A stretch of 64,000 nt of DNA from Nereocystis luetkeana (taxonomy: Eukaryota > Sar > Phaeophyceae > Laminariales > Laminariaceae). Location: assembly GCA_031213475.1 (NCBI GenBank), contig JARUPZ010000017.1:3902849-3966848 (forward strand), read 5' to 3'. The translations under genes and the position numbers were made by a program. Below, in pieces: positions 10,646 through 22,965 of the stretch. A model generated the notes under the pieces. It was not told the DNA's origin, did not search any database, and saw nothing but the letters and a program-made list of their open reading frames with translations. Numbering within the stretch: position 1 is the first letter of the stretch; every line of letters begins with the position of its first letter.

Positions 10646-12192
10646 CAAACGGCATTACCCACGAAAACGCTGACCTCTCGCTCGGAATCGCTCGACGGAT
10701 CCATCTCATGCCAGCATGCCTCAAACGGTTCGGCCCGGAGTTGTATAATAGGACGGCCGCCCCCCTTAGCCTGAAAGTCTGAATGCTCAAGGCCGCGGTG
10801 ATTGAGATCTTGCAGTACGGGTGTGTGACGTGGACCCTAAGAAAGAGCGGAACACTTTGCCAAGCTTCGAACGGCTCACTACCAAGTCTCCTGTTGCGAG
10901 TTATTGGCTTCCAGCGCCGACTTCGCATTGACCATACCACACCCTCTCATACGCGAAGGTCCTCAAGATGACACGTTGCGAGAGCATCGAAACGACCATT
11001 CGTAAACGGCGGCTCTTTTTTGCGGGGGGCGTGGCACGGCAAAAAGTAAGGAGCGATTACCCAGTCGGGTAATGTTCGGGATGATGGCTGTGGTGGGGAG
11101 AACCCGAGACCAGGCAGGCAGTGTAAGACTTGGCATAGATGCATAGTCGAAGACCTTAGGGAGTTCCGAGCCACCGAAGGGTCAACGGAACGTGCCCCCT
11201 AGGTGTTTGGAGTTGAGACCGCGCTGTGGTCCACTGCAGAAAAAAATACGGGGAAGTGGTACCAGGGGATCCTTGAAGCAGCCGAACGGTTCATGGTGAG
11301 GTGACACGAGGCTGAGGCTGAGATGGGTAGGCAGCGCCGCGCATCCGCCGTGGATGGTGTCCAAGGAATGGGGGGAGGGGGGGTAACAGGAGGAGTGGCA
11401 GAAAACCCGACCAAGGGAATGCGGCGGGAGGGGGGAGCAGGAGGAGTAGAAGGGAAAAACCGCGGTGGACGAAAGTAGGAAGGAGCTGGCAGACAGGGTG
11501 GTAGCAAGGCACCGGGCCGACTATAGGAAGTAGAACATGCCTATATACTACTCGTGCCACACCAACTGGTGCAGCTGGTTCGAACGTGGTCTTCCTTTGT
11601 CATAATTTGTTTTGCTTTCTATCTTGCGCTGATTCTCTGTGATTTTCGTTTTATTCATTTATCTTCCTTTCGTCGATTGATAAGCCTTATTAAAGGAGTC
11701 GGGTGGCGTGGTGGGTGGATGACGAGCCTGCTTTGCTTGTTTCGTATTGTCTGACGCCGATGGGGCCGGGAATATAGTTGACGAACGCAGGACGCAGACG
11801 GCAGACAGGGTAACAAGGTATCATCAGTCGAACTAGCAGAGAGAACCTCGCTATGCCACACGTACCACAACCTGCTGCCGCTACCTAGAGGGTGCTTTGT
11901 GCTTTTTGGTCTGCCTCTTATTTTTCCCTTGGTTCTTAGTTACTCTGTTGACAAGTACCAGGTATATAGTTGTGATTTTGTTTCTCTTCTTTCCAGCTCG
12001 TTCTTTCAAGTGTCTGTCACATACCCTGAAGGGGGGGGGGGGCACGACAGTTTTCTTTCTTCTAGTTTTCTTTCATATTTTTCTCTTTCGATCAGTCTTC
12101 TTTGTTTTTGTTTTATCTCTGTTTCCTTTCGTTTCTCTATTTTATAGAATGTGTATGTCATGCCTGTCGTATCCAGTACCTGGTATACGCCG

Positions 12193-12532
12193 GTCGCCCC
12201 GGTGGTTCAAGTGGTTAACCTCGAATTCTGCTTGTTTGAGTCCTGGGTTCGAGCCCCAGGTGGGTCGGGCTTTGACTTTATTTGCAAAAATAAAAAAGGA
12301 TTCAATTGTTGAGAGCGCCTTGCAGCGTGGGTAGGCACAATTCGATGCGAGTCGACGAGGGAAGAAAAGCCTGAAATCTTCTCGCGATAAAAATGAAGGC
12401 ACGTACCGTAGCGGGAAGGGGGGAGAAGAGCCTGCTCTGTGACCCCGGATCTGAGTCACGAGTTGGAAGGAGAGAGAGAAGAAGATGTGCGAAGATAATA
12501 AATGGGATGAGAAAACAAAAAAAAAAAAAAAA
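12193..12532 (+). mobile_element. SINE-A
   Basis: Starts GTCGCCCCGGTGGTTCAAGT, with A and B boxes as in the other copies, and ends in a poly(A) tail. It is inserted in LINE-A copy A and immediately followed by another SINE-A. Confidence 0.92.
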
Positions 12533-12534
12533 TG

Positions 12535-12889
12535 GTCGCCCCGGTGGTTCAAGTGGTTAACCTCGAATTCTGCTTGTGTTTGAATCCTGGGTTCGAGCCC
12601 CAGGTGGGTCGGACATTTGACTTTATTTGCAAAAATATAAATAAAATGGATTCAATTGTTGAGAGCGCCTTGCAGCGTGGGTAGGCGCAATTCAATGCGA
12701 GTCGACGAGGGGAGAAAAGGCTGAAATCTTCTCGCGATAAAAATGAAGGCACGTACCGTAGCGGGAAGGGGGTAGAAGAGTCTGCTATGTGACCCCGGAT
12801 CTGAGTTACGAGTTGGAAGGAGAGAGAGAAGACGATGCGCGAAGATAATAAATGGGATGAGCAAAAAAAAACAAAAAAACAAAAAACAA
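12535..12889 (+). mobile_element. SINE-A, tandem to the previous copy
   Basis: Begins two bases after the poly(A) of the preceding SINE, a head-to-tail arrangement typical of insertion into an A-rich tail. LINE-A sequence resumes after it. Confidence 0.92.
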
Positions 12890-13075
12890 GTGTGATGGCG
12901 TGGCATTGCGTTGCCCACTTTACTTATAATATACTGCCTACGTTGCGACGTAGTATCTATCTATTATGTGGCGTTCGTTGTTGTGTGAGACCACATAATT
13001 TTTGTATCTCTTCTATGAATAGGATCGAAGAATCGGCACGGACACTGGTTCTTCTGCTGGATGTCGACGGGTACC

Positions 13076-13426
13076 GTCGCCCCGGTGGTTCAAGTGGTTA
13101 ACCTCGAATTCTACTTGTTTGAGTCCTGGGTTCGAGCCCCGGGTGGGTCGGGCTTTGACTTTATTTGCAAAAATATATAAAAAAAAAAAAAGGATTCAAT
13201 TGTTGAGAGCGCCTCGCAGCGGGGGTAGGCACAATTCGATGCGAGTCGACGAGGAGGGAAGAAAAGGCTGAAATCTTCTCGGGGAAAAAATGAAGGCACG
13301 TACCGTAGCGGGAAGGGAGCGGGAAGAGCCTGCTATGTGACCCCGGATCTGAGTTACGAGTTGGAAGGAGAGAGAGAAGAAGATGTGCGAAGATAATAAA
13401 TGGGATGAGCAAAAAAAAAAAAAAAA
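13076..13426 (+). mobile_element. SINE-A between two LINE-A copies
   Basis: Complete, from GTCGCCCCGG to A16. It lies exactly between the 3' end of LINE-A copy A and the start of copy B. Confidence 0.92.
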
Positions 13427-13469
13427 GACCGCAGACACATACTTGGTTGGTGTTACTACAAGTAGTAGA

Positions 13470-15155
13470 CACAACTATTATAGAGGGATTTCGCTTGTTG
13501 CCCACGCAGGCAAAGTGTTGTTGAAAATCGTCGCGTCCCGCCTCAGCAACTACTTACTGCGAGACCGAGGAACTACTCCCTGAGGAACAATGCGGCTTCC
13601 GCCCAGCACGATCAACGATTGATATGTTGTTCGTCGTGCGCCGGCTGCAAGAGCTCGGACGACAGAGGAAAATCCCCTTATTATACGTGTGCTTCATCGA
13701 TCTGCAGAAAGCGTACGACTCTGTCGACCGAGATCTGTTATGGAAGGTACTCACACGCTTTGGCGTACCAACCAAGATGCTGAGAATTATCCATAATTTC
13801 CACGATAGCATGCGGGCTCGCGTGCGTACTGATGACGGCGAGCTCTCGGAATGGTTTGATGCCACGCAGGGGCTTCGGCAAGGCTGTGTATTATCACCGT
13901 TACTGTTCAACGTGTTCTTCGCTGCGGCGTCACACGTCGTACTAGTGCGCTTCAGCCAAGACGAAGCCATTGTAGGGGATTTGGTCCAACTCAGTGAAGC
14001 TGGAGTAGTTCGAACTGGGAAGGAGGAGACATTGGCGTGCGTGCGAAGGTCTGTATGGGGCATGTTGTACGCCGATGATGCAGGAATTGTCACGAAGTCG
14101 GCTGAAGGGCTCGCGAAAATGATGACAGTCATCGTGACTGTCTTCGAAGCAGCAGGCCTCACGGTGTCGGAAAAGAAGACTGAGACAATGGTCCTACAAA
14201 CACCAGACCAGACAACCCTCGCACCACCGCTCGTCATCGAAGCGGCAGGCCAGAGGTATAAGCAGACGATCCAGTTCTTATACCTAGGCGGCGTTATCCA
14301 CGAAAACGCTGCGCTCTCGCTCGAAATCGACCGACGGATCCGCCTCATGCGAGCATGCCTCAAACGGTTGGGCCCGGAGTTGTATGATAGGACGACCGCC
14401 CCCCTTAGCCTTAAAGTCCGAATGCTGAAGGCCGAGGTGAATGAGACCCTGCTGTACGGGTGTGTGGCGTGGACCCTCAGAGCGGAACACTTTGCCAAGC
14501 TTCGAACGGCTCACCACCAAGTCCTGTTGCGAGTCATTGGCTTCCAGCGCCGACATCGTACTGACCATGCCACCCTCTCGTACGCGAAGGCCCTCAAGAT
14601 GACACGTTGCGAGAGCATCGAAACGACCATTCGTAAACGGCGGCTCTTCTTTGCGGGGGGCGTGGCACGGCAAAGCAAGGAGCGATTACTCAGTCGGGCA
14701 ATGTTCGGGACGATAGCTGGTGGGGAGAACCCGAGACCAGGCGGACAGTGTAAGACTTGGCATAGATGCATAGTCGAAGACTTTAGGGAGTTCCGAGCCA
14801 CCGAAGGGTCAACGGAAGTTGCCCCCTTGGTGTTTGGAGTGGAGACCGCGTTGTGGTCCACTGCACACCCAACAAAGCGGGGAAGTGGTACCGGGGGATC
14901 CTTGAAGCAGCCGAACGGTTCATGGTGAGGTGGCATGAGGCTGAGGCTGAGATGGGTAGGCAGCGCCGCGCATCCGCCGTGGATGGTGTCCAAGGGAACG
15001 GGGGTGGAGGGGGCAACAGGAGAAGTGCCAGAAAGCCCGACCAAGGGAATGCGGGGAGGGGGGGGAACAGGAGGGGTAGAAGGGAAACGGCGCCCGCGGT
15101 AGACGAAAGTAGGAAGGAGATGGCAGACAGGGTAGCAAGGCACCAAGTCGACTAG
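13470..15155 (+). pseudogene. LINE-A reverse transcriptase remnant, frameshifted
   Basis: The main open segment (13624-14928) carries RT motifs A ([12 protein letters not shown]), B ([10 protein letters not shown]) and C (YADDAGIV), then the thumb and C-terminal part ([20 protein letters not shown]). The upstream motif region is in another frame, with a break near 13565. A second break near 14870 puts the true C-terminus ([20 protein letters not shown]...RVARHQVD) in a third frame. The copy at 21201-21719 reads through that point without a break. The element is not autonomous as it stands. Confidence 0.88.
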
Positions 15156-16226
15156 GAAGTAGAACATGACCATACTACTAGTGCTACCAACTGGTGCAGC
15201 TGGTTCGAACGTGTGGTCTTCCCTTCCTTGTCTTCTTGTCTTTTTGTTTTGTTTTTTTCTTTCTTGCGCTGACTCTCCGTGATTTTCATTTTTTTGTTTT
15301 TCTCTTATTTTTCTGATTGATAAGCCGTACTGAAGGAGCCGTGTGGCGTAGTTGGATGACGAACCTGCTCTGCTCGTTTCGTATTGTCTGACGCCAAGGG
15401 GCTGGGCATAGTTGACGAACGCAGGGCGGAGACGGCAGTCTGGGTAGCAAGGTACCAGGCGGATTAGCAGGGAGAACCTGGCTATACTACTCGCACCAAT
15501 AACTGCTGCCGCCACCTGGAAGGTGCTTTGGGCTTTGGTCTGCCCGTTATTTCCCATTATTATTAATATTTCTCTTGCCATCCGACAGTGTGCAGCATGA
15601 TCTTCAACATGGATCACTCATAACTTTCCCGAAAGTAGAAAACCTCGGAAACAAAATTTCCCATTCTTTGTTATTTTTTTCCTTTGTTATGTTTTTCCTT
15701 GGTTCTTTTACTCTGTGTAAAAGCAGACCACCTGGTATAGATTAGTGGTGTTTTTTGTTATTTTTTTTCTTTTTTCCAGCTCGTTTTTCTTCAAGTGTTT
15801 TGGCCACCTCGCCTGCGGGGGGGGGGCCGACAGATTGTTTCTCCTAGTTTTTGCTTTCATTTTTTCTTCTTCTCTTTCGATTTGTCTATTTCGTCTCTCC
15901 CCGAATTCGGAAAATAAATAATTACCTCTATTTCCAGTATCGATATCATATTAAATCGTTCTTTCTACCTTTCTTTGTTTTCGTTTTCTCTTTGATTGTT
16001 TCTTTTCGTTTCACTATTTCATAGGTTGCGTATGTCGTGACTACTGTCGTATCTAGTATGATGACATGGCTTTGCATGCCCACTGCTGTGCATACTGCAT
16101 ACCGGTACGTGGCAACGTAGTATCTTTGTGGCATAGCTTTGTGACCACAGAACTTGTATCTCTTCTAGGATTGGAGAATCGGCACGGACACTGGTTGTGC
16201 TGGATGTCGACTGGTAGAAAGAAGAA

Positions 16227-16230
<4 letters not shown>

Positions 16231-16271
<41 letters not shown>
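16231..16271. repeat. (CA)n tail of LINE-A
   Basis: About 20 perfect dinucleotides directly at the LINE-A 3' end. Confidence 0.9.
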
Positions 16272-16275
<4 letters not shown>

Positions 16276-17034
16276 GAGAGCGAGGACGAGAGAGGATATG
16301 TATACACGTCAATCAAGTTGTGTGGTGTTCCGGTCTCTGATACCAGTACCCGTACTCGTACTAGCTGCTGTAACTCGTAGTCTCGTAGTGCCAGGCCAGC
16401 GTGCGTATGTGCGTATCATACACATATATATACGAACAAACCAAGAACCAGGACCAAAAGCCTGTAGAAACTTCTCCCCATTTTTTGCTGATTCTCTCGA
16501 CTTTTTTTAAGCAAAACAACACCAAAATACCGGGGGAAATGTAAATAAATAAAGACTGCTGCAGCAGCAGCACCTACCTGTTCAGTCATCAAGTTAATGT
16601 GTATACACTCCTCATAATGTAATCGTGCAGGAAGGTTAATTAATTCTTTGAGAACTGCGCGTTTGGGGGGCAAAGCAGTCCATCAAGTATCAAGTAGTTT
16701 TTGTCTCCCAACGGGACTATACGAGTACATCCAACAACAAACAGGAGGAGGACACGAGCTGTCCCAGAAAGGAAGAAGGAAAAACACGGAAAGCGGCGAA
16801 ACCAAGCAAACAAAAAAAAATGAGAAAAACGAAAAACCGGAACGAAAAGTTCCGAAGAACGCCCCTCATTTAAGATCACCACTCAACATATTTCTGATAT
16901 TTTCTCATATTTTTTTAAACAAAAAAATCGAAATTCGTTTTGTAAGCGGGGGTAGGGGATTACTGGGTATTCGGCGCGCCGTACCCGCGTCGCAAAAACG
17001 AAAAGCACTGCTGTCAACAAGAGGACACTGGAGC

Positions 17035-17940
17035 TGACACAAAGGGCGAGCAGGAGCGACAAGAGACAGCACATTCACACCCGTCGAAACCATGGTGAGA
17101 GGGAGGTGATTGCTTGGTCGGGATGGCACGGTTTCTCAAGGAGAGCAGCACGCGGTTCGGTGCTGCGTTGAGTCAACACACGCTCAGCATGTCGTGTGTC
17201 AAATTATATATTCGGCTCGCAGCAGCGCAGAATTGGGAGCAGGCCGAGAGCACTGCGCAGCGGTGTGTTGCTTCGTTCGGTTTCCGTGTCTCATCTTCCC
17301 TCAACACCACATCCATATCAGCAGCAACAGCGCCCTGCACGCTCGAGTGGCACCCTTCACAACTCTAGCCCTCGCAATGGTTTTCGAGCGTGTGGTGGTT
17401 GGTCACTTTGCAACACAGGCTGTGTTGACCCCACTTTGTACGCAAATATAAGCACCACTTACATATCAAGTGAATATGGAAACGCTACTTACATCCCTGG
17501 ACATATGGTGATTCTTTACGTATCCTGCTCCTCATAATCAGCATCACCAAGGCTGATGAAGGAGTAGAATCAAGTTCAATGAAGTTCCTCTTCTGTTCAC
17601 CTGCTAATATACACTATCATCATACCACACCAACACCCACCCCCACCACGAGGCAACGACGGTCCGTAGGCTGCGGAGGAACAGGTCACGCCTGCCCTCT
17701 GCGGATCTAACCACCACCCGCCTTTCTACCTCTCGAAGGAAAAAAGCTCTTACGGCATGACCTGTGTCCATGCGCGGTCGTCGTTCAGACTAAACTGCTG
17801 CTCCTGTACCGCCCACGTCTGGCATGGGAGCGAAGTGTTTTTTTTTTGTACGTATTTGGTCGAGGGTAGAGGGGGAAAAACTAGATTTTTTGTTTCCTTC
17901 AAGACAGCAAGACAATTTCCCGCTGCCCAAATAAAACTGA
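17035..17940. other. No confident gene
   Basis: 17114-17370 is open in all three forward frames but has no recognised motif and no flanking splice pattern worth proposing. The rest is mixed low-complexity sequence. Confidence 0.4.
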
Positions 17941-18034
17941 AAACCCCTTTATTAGAACCGCAGTCCCGTTCTCGGGACAAACTACTTGACGTTTGACTGG
18001 TTTGTCCTCAAAAAGGGACCGTGGTTCTAAAAGA
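17940..18034. mobile_element. TTAA-MITE (piggyBac-like), decayed ends
   Basis: Family consensus: TTAACCCTTTTAGAACCGCA then GTCCCGTTT-GGGGACAAAC...GTTTGTCCCCAAAACGGGAC and CTAAAAGGGTTAA, about 90-100 bp. This copy has both inner arms but lacks clean TTAA flanks. Confidence 0.75.
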
Positions 18035-18057
18035 TAAGTGACATTTCACACAGCCTA

Positions 18058-18140
18058 CATACTGATACACAGCAGTGGTTGTGCTGGATGTCGACGGGTA
18101 GAAAGAACGGTTTAATGTGAAGAACACACACACACAGTTA
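18058..18140 (+). mobile_element. LINE-A 3' terminal fragment with CA tail
   Basis: GGTTGTGCTGGATGTCGACG then GGTAGAAAGAACGGTTTAAT and a short (AC)n. Confidence 0.7.
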
Positions 18141-18280
18141 TAGTACGTACGTGCACGCAAAGAGTTTTCGCTGACTCTAATTCCAAGTGCTGAGTGTTTT
18201 AGCCGCCAAACTGCTGGTGTTTCAACACTACTACGTACTGGTATACTAATAGACGAACACCCGTCTGACCACCGACGTCG

Positions 18281-19247
18281 TCGAGCTGGCGAACGAGGGT
18301 CACGGTGAGCACCGGGCTTCACGCGGGGCGGGCAACGGGGATCACTGTGACAGAGAGGGAGGAAAGCTTTACCCGGACCGAATCGGTGGCGAGGTGGTCG
18401 AGAGAGGGGCGGGCGGCGTACGAGGCTGAGAGAGAAGCTCTGCTTCTCTGCTGTTCATTTTTTTTGTTTTCTTCTTTGACTGGTGACTGGTGCAAGGAGT
18501 TCCAGGGGCAGACAATTATTACATGAGAGGGGACGGGGATTTTTTCTCTTTCCGAACTTTTGGGTTTCGTTTTCATTGTTTTTGCGGAGGTGCTGCTGTG
18601 CCGTTCTGTGCTTTCTCGCACGTGCGTACATACCAGGTGCTTCGCTCCGCGGGCGGCCTACGCCGCCCGCTACGCTCGCTCAGGAAGGAAAAAAGTACAT
18701 CAAATTAAGCGAAGCGATCAGAGGTCCACGATTGAATTTAGTTTTTTGAAGGATCGTAATTGCAAACCGGCGACTTGAAAATGCCAAGAGTCCCGCCGCC
18801 ATGCTTCAGGAAAAAAACAGCTCCGACGTCAGCTCGGACGCCACATAATACTGCTGTACTTATTTTCTTGTTTTGATATGCTCTACCAGGTACCTGGTAT
18901 GTCTATACTCGTATGTACGAAGAAAGCGAAAGCACAGCGCACGGCACAGCAGCAAAAACAATGAAAATGAAACCGAAAATTCGGAAAGAAAAAAAAAACA
19001 CATCCCCTCTCGTGCAATAATGTTCTGCCTGATTGGAACACCTTACATCCGGTCGAATAGAAGAAAAAGAAAAAATCGCACAGAAGAGCTTCTCTCTCAG
19101 CCTCGTACGCCGCCCGCCCCTCTCGCGACCACCTCGCCACCCATTCGGTCCGGGTATAGCTTTTATCACTCTCTGCCACAATCAGCCCCGTCGCCCGCCT
19201 CGCGTGAAGCCCGGTGCTCACCGTGGCCGTCGTTCGCCAGCTCGATA
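18281..19247. repeat. Large imperfect inverted repeat, arms about 350 bp
   Basis: Arm 18281-18636 and the reverse complement of 18895-19247 match over CGAGCTGGCGAACGA, CGGTGAGCACCGGGCTTCAC, CGAGGTGGTCGAGAGAGGGG and GTGCTGCTGTGCCGT. In both arms the outer part is open and would read ARWSREGRAAYEAEREALL, which looks like shared descent rather than a known protein. The loop carries CTCCGCGGGCGGCCTACGCC, whose inverse recurs at 19919-19965. Probably a foldback or inverted duplication. Confidence 0.8.
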
Positions 19248-20620
19248 ACGTTGGTATTCAAACTGCCCAGCTCCCTCTTTCAACTTCTGCGTGGTCGCAA
19301 AAATAAGCACCGCTTGAACATTATCTTGCCATCCCTAACGACCTTTATCACTAGTACATACTCTATCAAAAATCACAAACGGAAGCCAGACAAAGCCCGT
19401 TCATTCGTCCCTCGTGTCTCGAGGCACACGCGACGCCTAGGCACGAAAGCGGCGACCGCGCTCCTTGCAACCCCCCTTCTACCCGCCAGCACCCACTGGC
19501 ACCCGCGACGGTGCCGGGCTTTCCCGCGGTGCCGTACTTGGAGTACACGCACGCACATGAAACGAAAGAAGAAAAAAGGAAGAAAGGGCCGAGAGTGCCA
19601 AGATAAATGGAGAAAACAAAGAACTGCTGGAAAGGTCCAGCAAGCAATGAAAGGAGGCGGTTTGGAAGTGGGAGCTCTGAGAGGCCAGGGATGCACCAAC
19701 CGAGCACGCGCAGGGGTTGTGATCTAAGTATGTAGTTCTATTCTATCATACAGCATATCGAAAGAAGAAAATCAGTACCCTACCTGGGGTATGTACGTAC
19801 GGCATGTGACTCTTGGCATTATCAAGTCGCCAATTTGTAACTACAACAACAATCATAAAAATATATGTTCAATCATCGACCTTCTGTCCGCTTCGCGTAA
19901 TCCGATGTACTTTTTCTTCCAGAGCGAGCGTAGCGGGCGGCGTAGGCCGCCCGCGGAGCGAAGCGCCTTGTAACCCTTAATAATACTGCTTCTACGTTCT
20001 ACGAGTACTTCTGTGCTCGTACCGACTGACCAACCGATTCCTAAGTGATACCTGGTACCTGGTACCTTGTACGAGATACGAGTCCCGCCGAGACCGATGC
20101 TCGGTTATTTAACCGGGGACCAAGACTCGGTTTCCGGTATTCGAAACCGGACGTTTCAAATCCGGCTATTCAGTGATTCGAGTGTTTGCGGAGAAGCGTT
20201 TCAAGAATTTACTTCGCCAAAAGTATAAACACTAAACACTACGAGGTGTTAGGGTCAATCTTAGCGAGGGCTGTTTTTTAGGTTTATTTCAGTATTTTCA
20301 CGAAATTTCGGTATTTGTCGGTTTTTACCAAAATTCGGGAAAATACTGAAAAAAACTGGAGAACACTCCTCGTTAAGATCGACCCTTAATAGCTACCTGG
20401 TACCAGGTACCAGGTAATAAACACCAACGAGTGCGAGTACGGTACATACAGCAGTATTGATAGGATGAATACCAGGTACCTGGTACCACTTATATACGGG
20501 GTACCTGTGGTACAGCAGTAACCCTAAAAAAATCAGCGACTAAACAACATGCTTCTCCGCGGGGGTGTGCTGCTGGCATTCTGTGCACTGTGTTGATGCG
20601 CTGATGAGCTCCCATTAGAG
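19248..20620. other. No gene seen; several CCTGGTA palindromes
   Basis: TACCTGGTACCTGGTACC (20047), CTGGTACCAGGTACCAGG (20397) and ACCAGGTACCTGGTACC (20470) are the densest group of this motif in the window. Confidence 0.5.
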
Positions 20621-20623
20621 TCG

Positions 20624-20957
20624 GTCGCCCCGGTGGTTCAAGTGGTTAACCTCGAATCCTACTTGTTTGAGTCCTGGGTTCGAGCCCCAGGTGGGTCGGA
20701 CCTTTGCAAAAATAAAAATCAAAAAGAGTAAATTGTTGAGAGCGCCTTGCAGCGTGGGTAGGCACAATTCGATGCGAGTCGACGAGGGAAGAAAAGCCTG
20801 AAATCTTCTCGAGTTCAAAATGAAGGCACGTACCGTAGCGGGAAGGGGGTAGAAGAGCCTGCTATGTGACCCCAGATCTGAGTTACGAGTTGGAAGGAGA
20901 GAGAAGAAGATGTGCGAAGATAATAAATGGGATGAGCAAAAAAAAATAAAAAATAAA
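20624..20957 (+). mobile_element. SINE-A
   Basis: Complete copy with a short deletion after the tRNA-like head (GGACCTTTGCAAAAAT). Confidence 0.9.
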
Positions 20958-21011
20958 GTAGACGAGACCTGTTTGCAAACTGGGTATTCAAATTGTACTA
21001 CTGCTGTGTAC

Positions 21012-21189
21012 ACCTCTACCCTCTGTCTGTGTTCTTCCGTCGAGGCCCAGCACAACCAGTGTCCGTGCCGATTCTTCAATCCTCGAGAGATACCTGGCAC
21101 GTCACGTGCAAGTTATGTGGTCACAAAACTACGCCACAGCAGAGTAAGTAAGTTAATATGAGAAGAACAACAACTACAACAGAGTAGAC
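21012..21189 (-). mobile_element. LINE-A 3' end fragment (reversed)
   Basis: CCAGTGTCCGTGCCGATTCT, GTGGTCACAAAACTACGCCA then CAG, GACAATGCAATGTCATG. It abuts forward copy D. Confidence 0.7.
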
Positions 21190-21701
21190 AATGCAATGTC
21201 ATGTCTTCATCGGGGGGCTTGGCACGGCAAAGCAAGGAGCGATTACCCAGTCGAGTAATGTTCGGGACGATGGCTGGTGGGGAGAACCCGAGACCAGGCG
21301 GACAATGTAAGACTGGGCATAGATGCATAGTCGAAGACCTTAGGGAGTTCCGAGCCACCGAAGGGTCAACGGAAGTTTCCCCCTTGGTGTTTGGAGTTGA
21401 GACCGCGTTGTGGTCCACTGCAGCCAAAAAGGCGGGGAAGTGGTACCGGGGGATCCTTGAAGCAGCCGAACGGTTCATGGTGAGGTGGCACGAGGCTGAG
21501 GCTGAGATGGGTAGGCAGCGCCGCGCATCCGCCGTGGATGGTGTCCAAGGGAGTGGGGGGGGAGGGGGCAGCAGGAGAAGTGGCAGAAAACCCGACCAAG
21601 GGAATGCGGAGAGGGGGGGGAACAGGAGGAGTAGAAGGGAAACTGCGGTAGACGCAAGTGGGAAGGAGATGACAGACAGGGTAGCAAGGCACCAAGTCGA
21701 C

Positions 21702-21809
21702 TATTACGGGGGGGCATAGTTAACAGGACCAAATATTGTCAGTAAAATGGTTAAACATATAGGTTTTTACGTATACCATAGGTCCTGTTAACTATGGTCC
21801 CCCGTAATA
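21702..21809. mobile_element. TA-MITE inside LINE-A copy D
   Basis: Both inverted ends intact and flanked by TA. It interrupts the sequence GTCGACTA-GGAAGTA seen uninterrupted in copy B. Confidence 0.9.
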
Positions 21810-22477
21810 GGAAGTAAAACATAACCATACTACTAGTGCCACCAACTGGTGCTAGTTCGAACGTGGTCTTCCCTTTTCTTGTCTTTTTGTTTTGTTTTTT
21901 TCTTTCTTGTCCTGATTCTCCGTGATTTTTATTTAATTTCTTCCTCTTCCTTTTTTGATTGATAAGCCGTATTGAAGGAGGCGTGTGGCGTGGTTGGATG
22001 ACGAACCTGCCCTGCTCGTTTCGTATTGTCTGACGCCAAGGGGCTGGGCATAGGTGACGAACGCAGGGCGGACACGGCAGTCTGGGTAGCAAGGTACCAG
22101 GCGGATTAGCAGGGAGAACCTGGCTATACTACTCGTACCACAAACTGCTGCCGCCACCTGGAGGGTGCTTGGGCTCTGGTCTGCCTGTTATTTTCCCTCT
22201 GTTATTTTTTCTTTGGTTCCTTGTCTTACTCTGCCAAGCAGTGCTGTTTTGTGTTTTTTTTTTCTTTTTTCCAGCTCGTTCTTTTTCAAGTGTTGGTCAC
22301 CTCGCCTGCGGGGGGGGGCACGACAGATTGTTTCTTCTAGTTTTTGCTTTCATTTGTTTTTTTTCTCTCTTCCGGGTTGTCTTCTTTCGTACCAGGTATA
22401 TAGTATCATGGCATGGCATGGCATTGCATTGCCCACTGCTGTGCTTACTGCATACCTGGTACGTGGCAACGTAGTAG

Positions 22478-22829
22478 GTCGCCCCGGTGGTTCAAGTGGT
22501 TAACCTCGAATTCTGCTTTTGTTTGAGTCCTGGGTCCGAGCCCCAGGTGGGTCGGACTTTGACTTTATTTGCAAAAATAAAAATATAAAAAAGGATTCAA
22601 TTGTTGAGAGCGCCTTGCAGCGTGGGTAGGCACAATTCGATGCGAGTCGACAAGGGAAGAAAATACTGAAATCTTCTCGCGATAAAAATGAAGGCACGTA
22701 CCGTAGCGGGAAGGGGGGAGAAGAGCCTGCTATGTGACCCCCGATCTGAGTTACGAGTTGGAAGGAGAGAGAGAAGAAGATGTGCGAAGATAATAAATGG
22801 GATGAGCAAAAAAAAAAAAAAAAAAAAAA
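22478..22829 (+). mobile_element. SINE-A inside LINE-A copy D
   Basis: Complete, with A22. It interrupts the LINE 3' UTR between GGCAACGTAGTA and TATCCCTGTGGCG. Confidence 0.92.
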
Positions 22830-22965
22830 GTATCCCTGTGGCGTAGCTTTGTGACCACAGAACTTGCATCTCTTCTAGGATTAAAGAATCGGTACGGACA
22901 CTGGTTGTGCTGGATGTCGACGGGTAAAAAGAACGGTTTAGTGTGAAGAACACACGCACATACGA

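Larger units (their letters stand above)
10646..13075 (+). mobile_element. LINE-A copy A (ORF 3' third plus 3' UTR), carrying two SINEs
   Basis: Starts at ATTACCCACGAAAACGCTGA, the segment that in copy B encodes [11 protein letters not shown]. It shows stops and frameshifts throughout the ORF remnant. The 3' UTR continues to 12192, is split by two SINE-A copies, and finishes at 12890-13073 with GAAGAATCGGCACGGACACT then GGATGTCGACGGGTA. Confidence 0.8.
13427..16272 (+). mobile_element. LINE-A copy B: RT domain, C-terminal region, 3' UTR and (CA)n tail
   Basis: The best-preserved copy. RT similarity begins at about 13470 ([16 protein letters not shown]). It includes [44 protein letters not shown], the catalytic YADD, and [20 protein letters not shown]. 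About 1.1 kb of 3' UTR follows, ending GGATGTCGACTGGTAGAAAG and then (CA)n at 16231-16271. It lacks the N-terminal endonuclease and is therefore 5' truncated. The tail suggests the family ends in a CA microsatellite rather than poly(A). Confidence 0.88.
21190..22965 (+). mobile_element. LINE-A copy D, with a MITE and a SINE inside
   Basis: Starts in the ORF 3' part (GGCACGGCAAAGCAAGGAGC). The C-terminal reading is intact to the MITE at 21702-21809. The 3' UTR is split by SINE-A (22478-22829) and ends GGATGTCGACGGGTAAAAAG then a short ACAC tail. Confidence 0.82.

Noticed and set aside
22165..22503. Phe-rich plus-strand open frame
   Set aside because: It lies in the T-rich LINE-A 3' UTR, with no coding signature.
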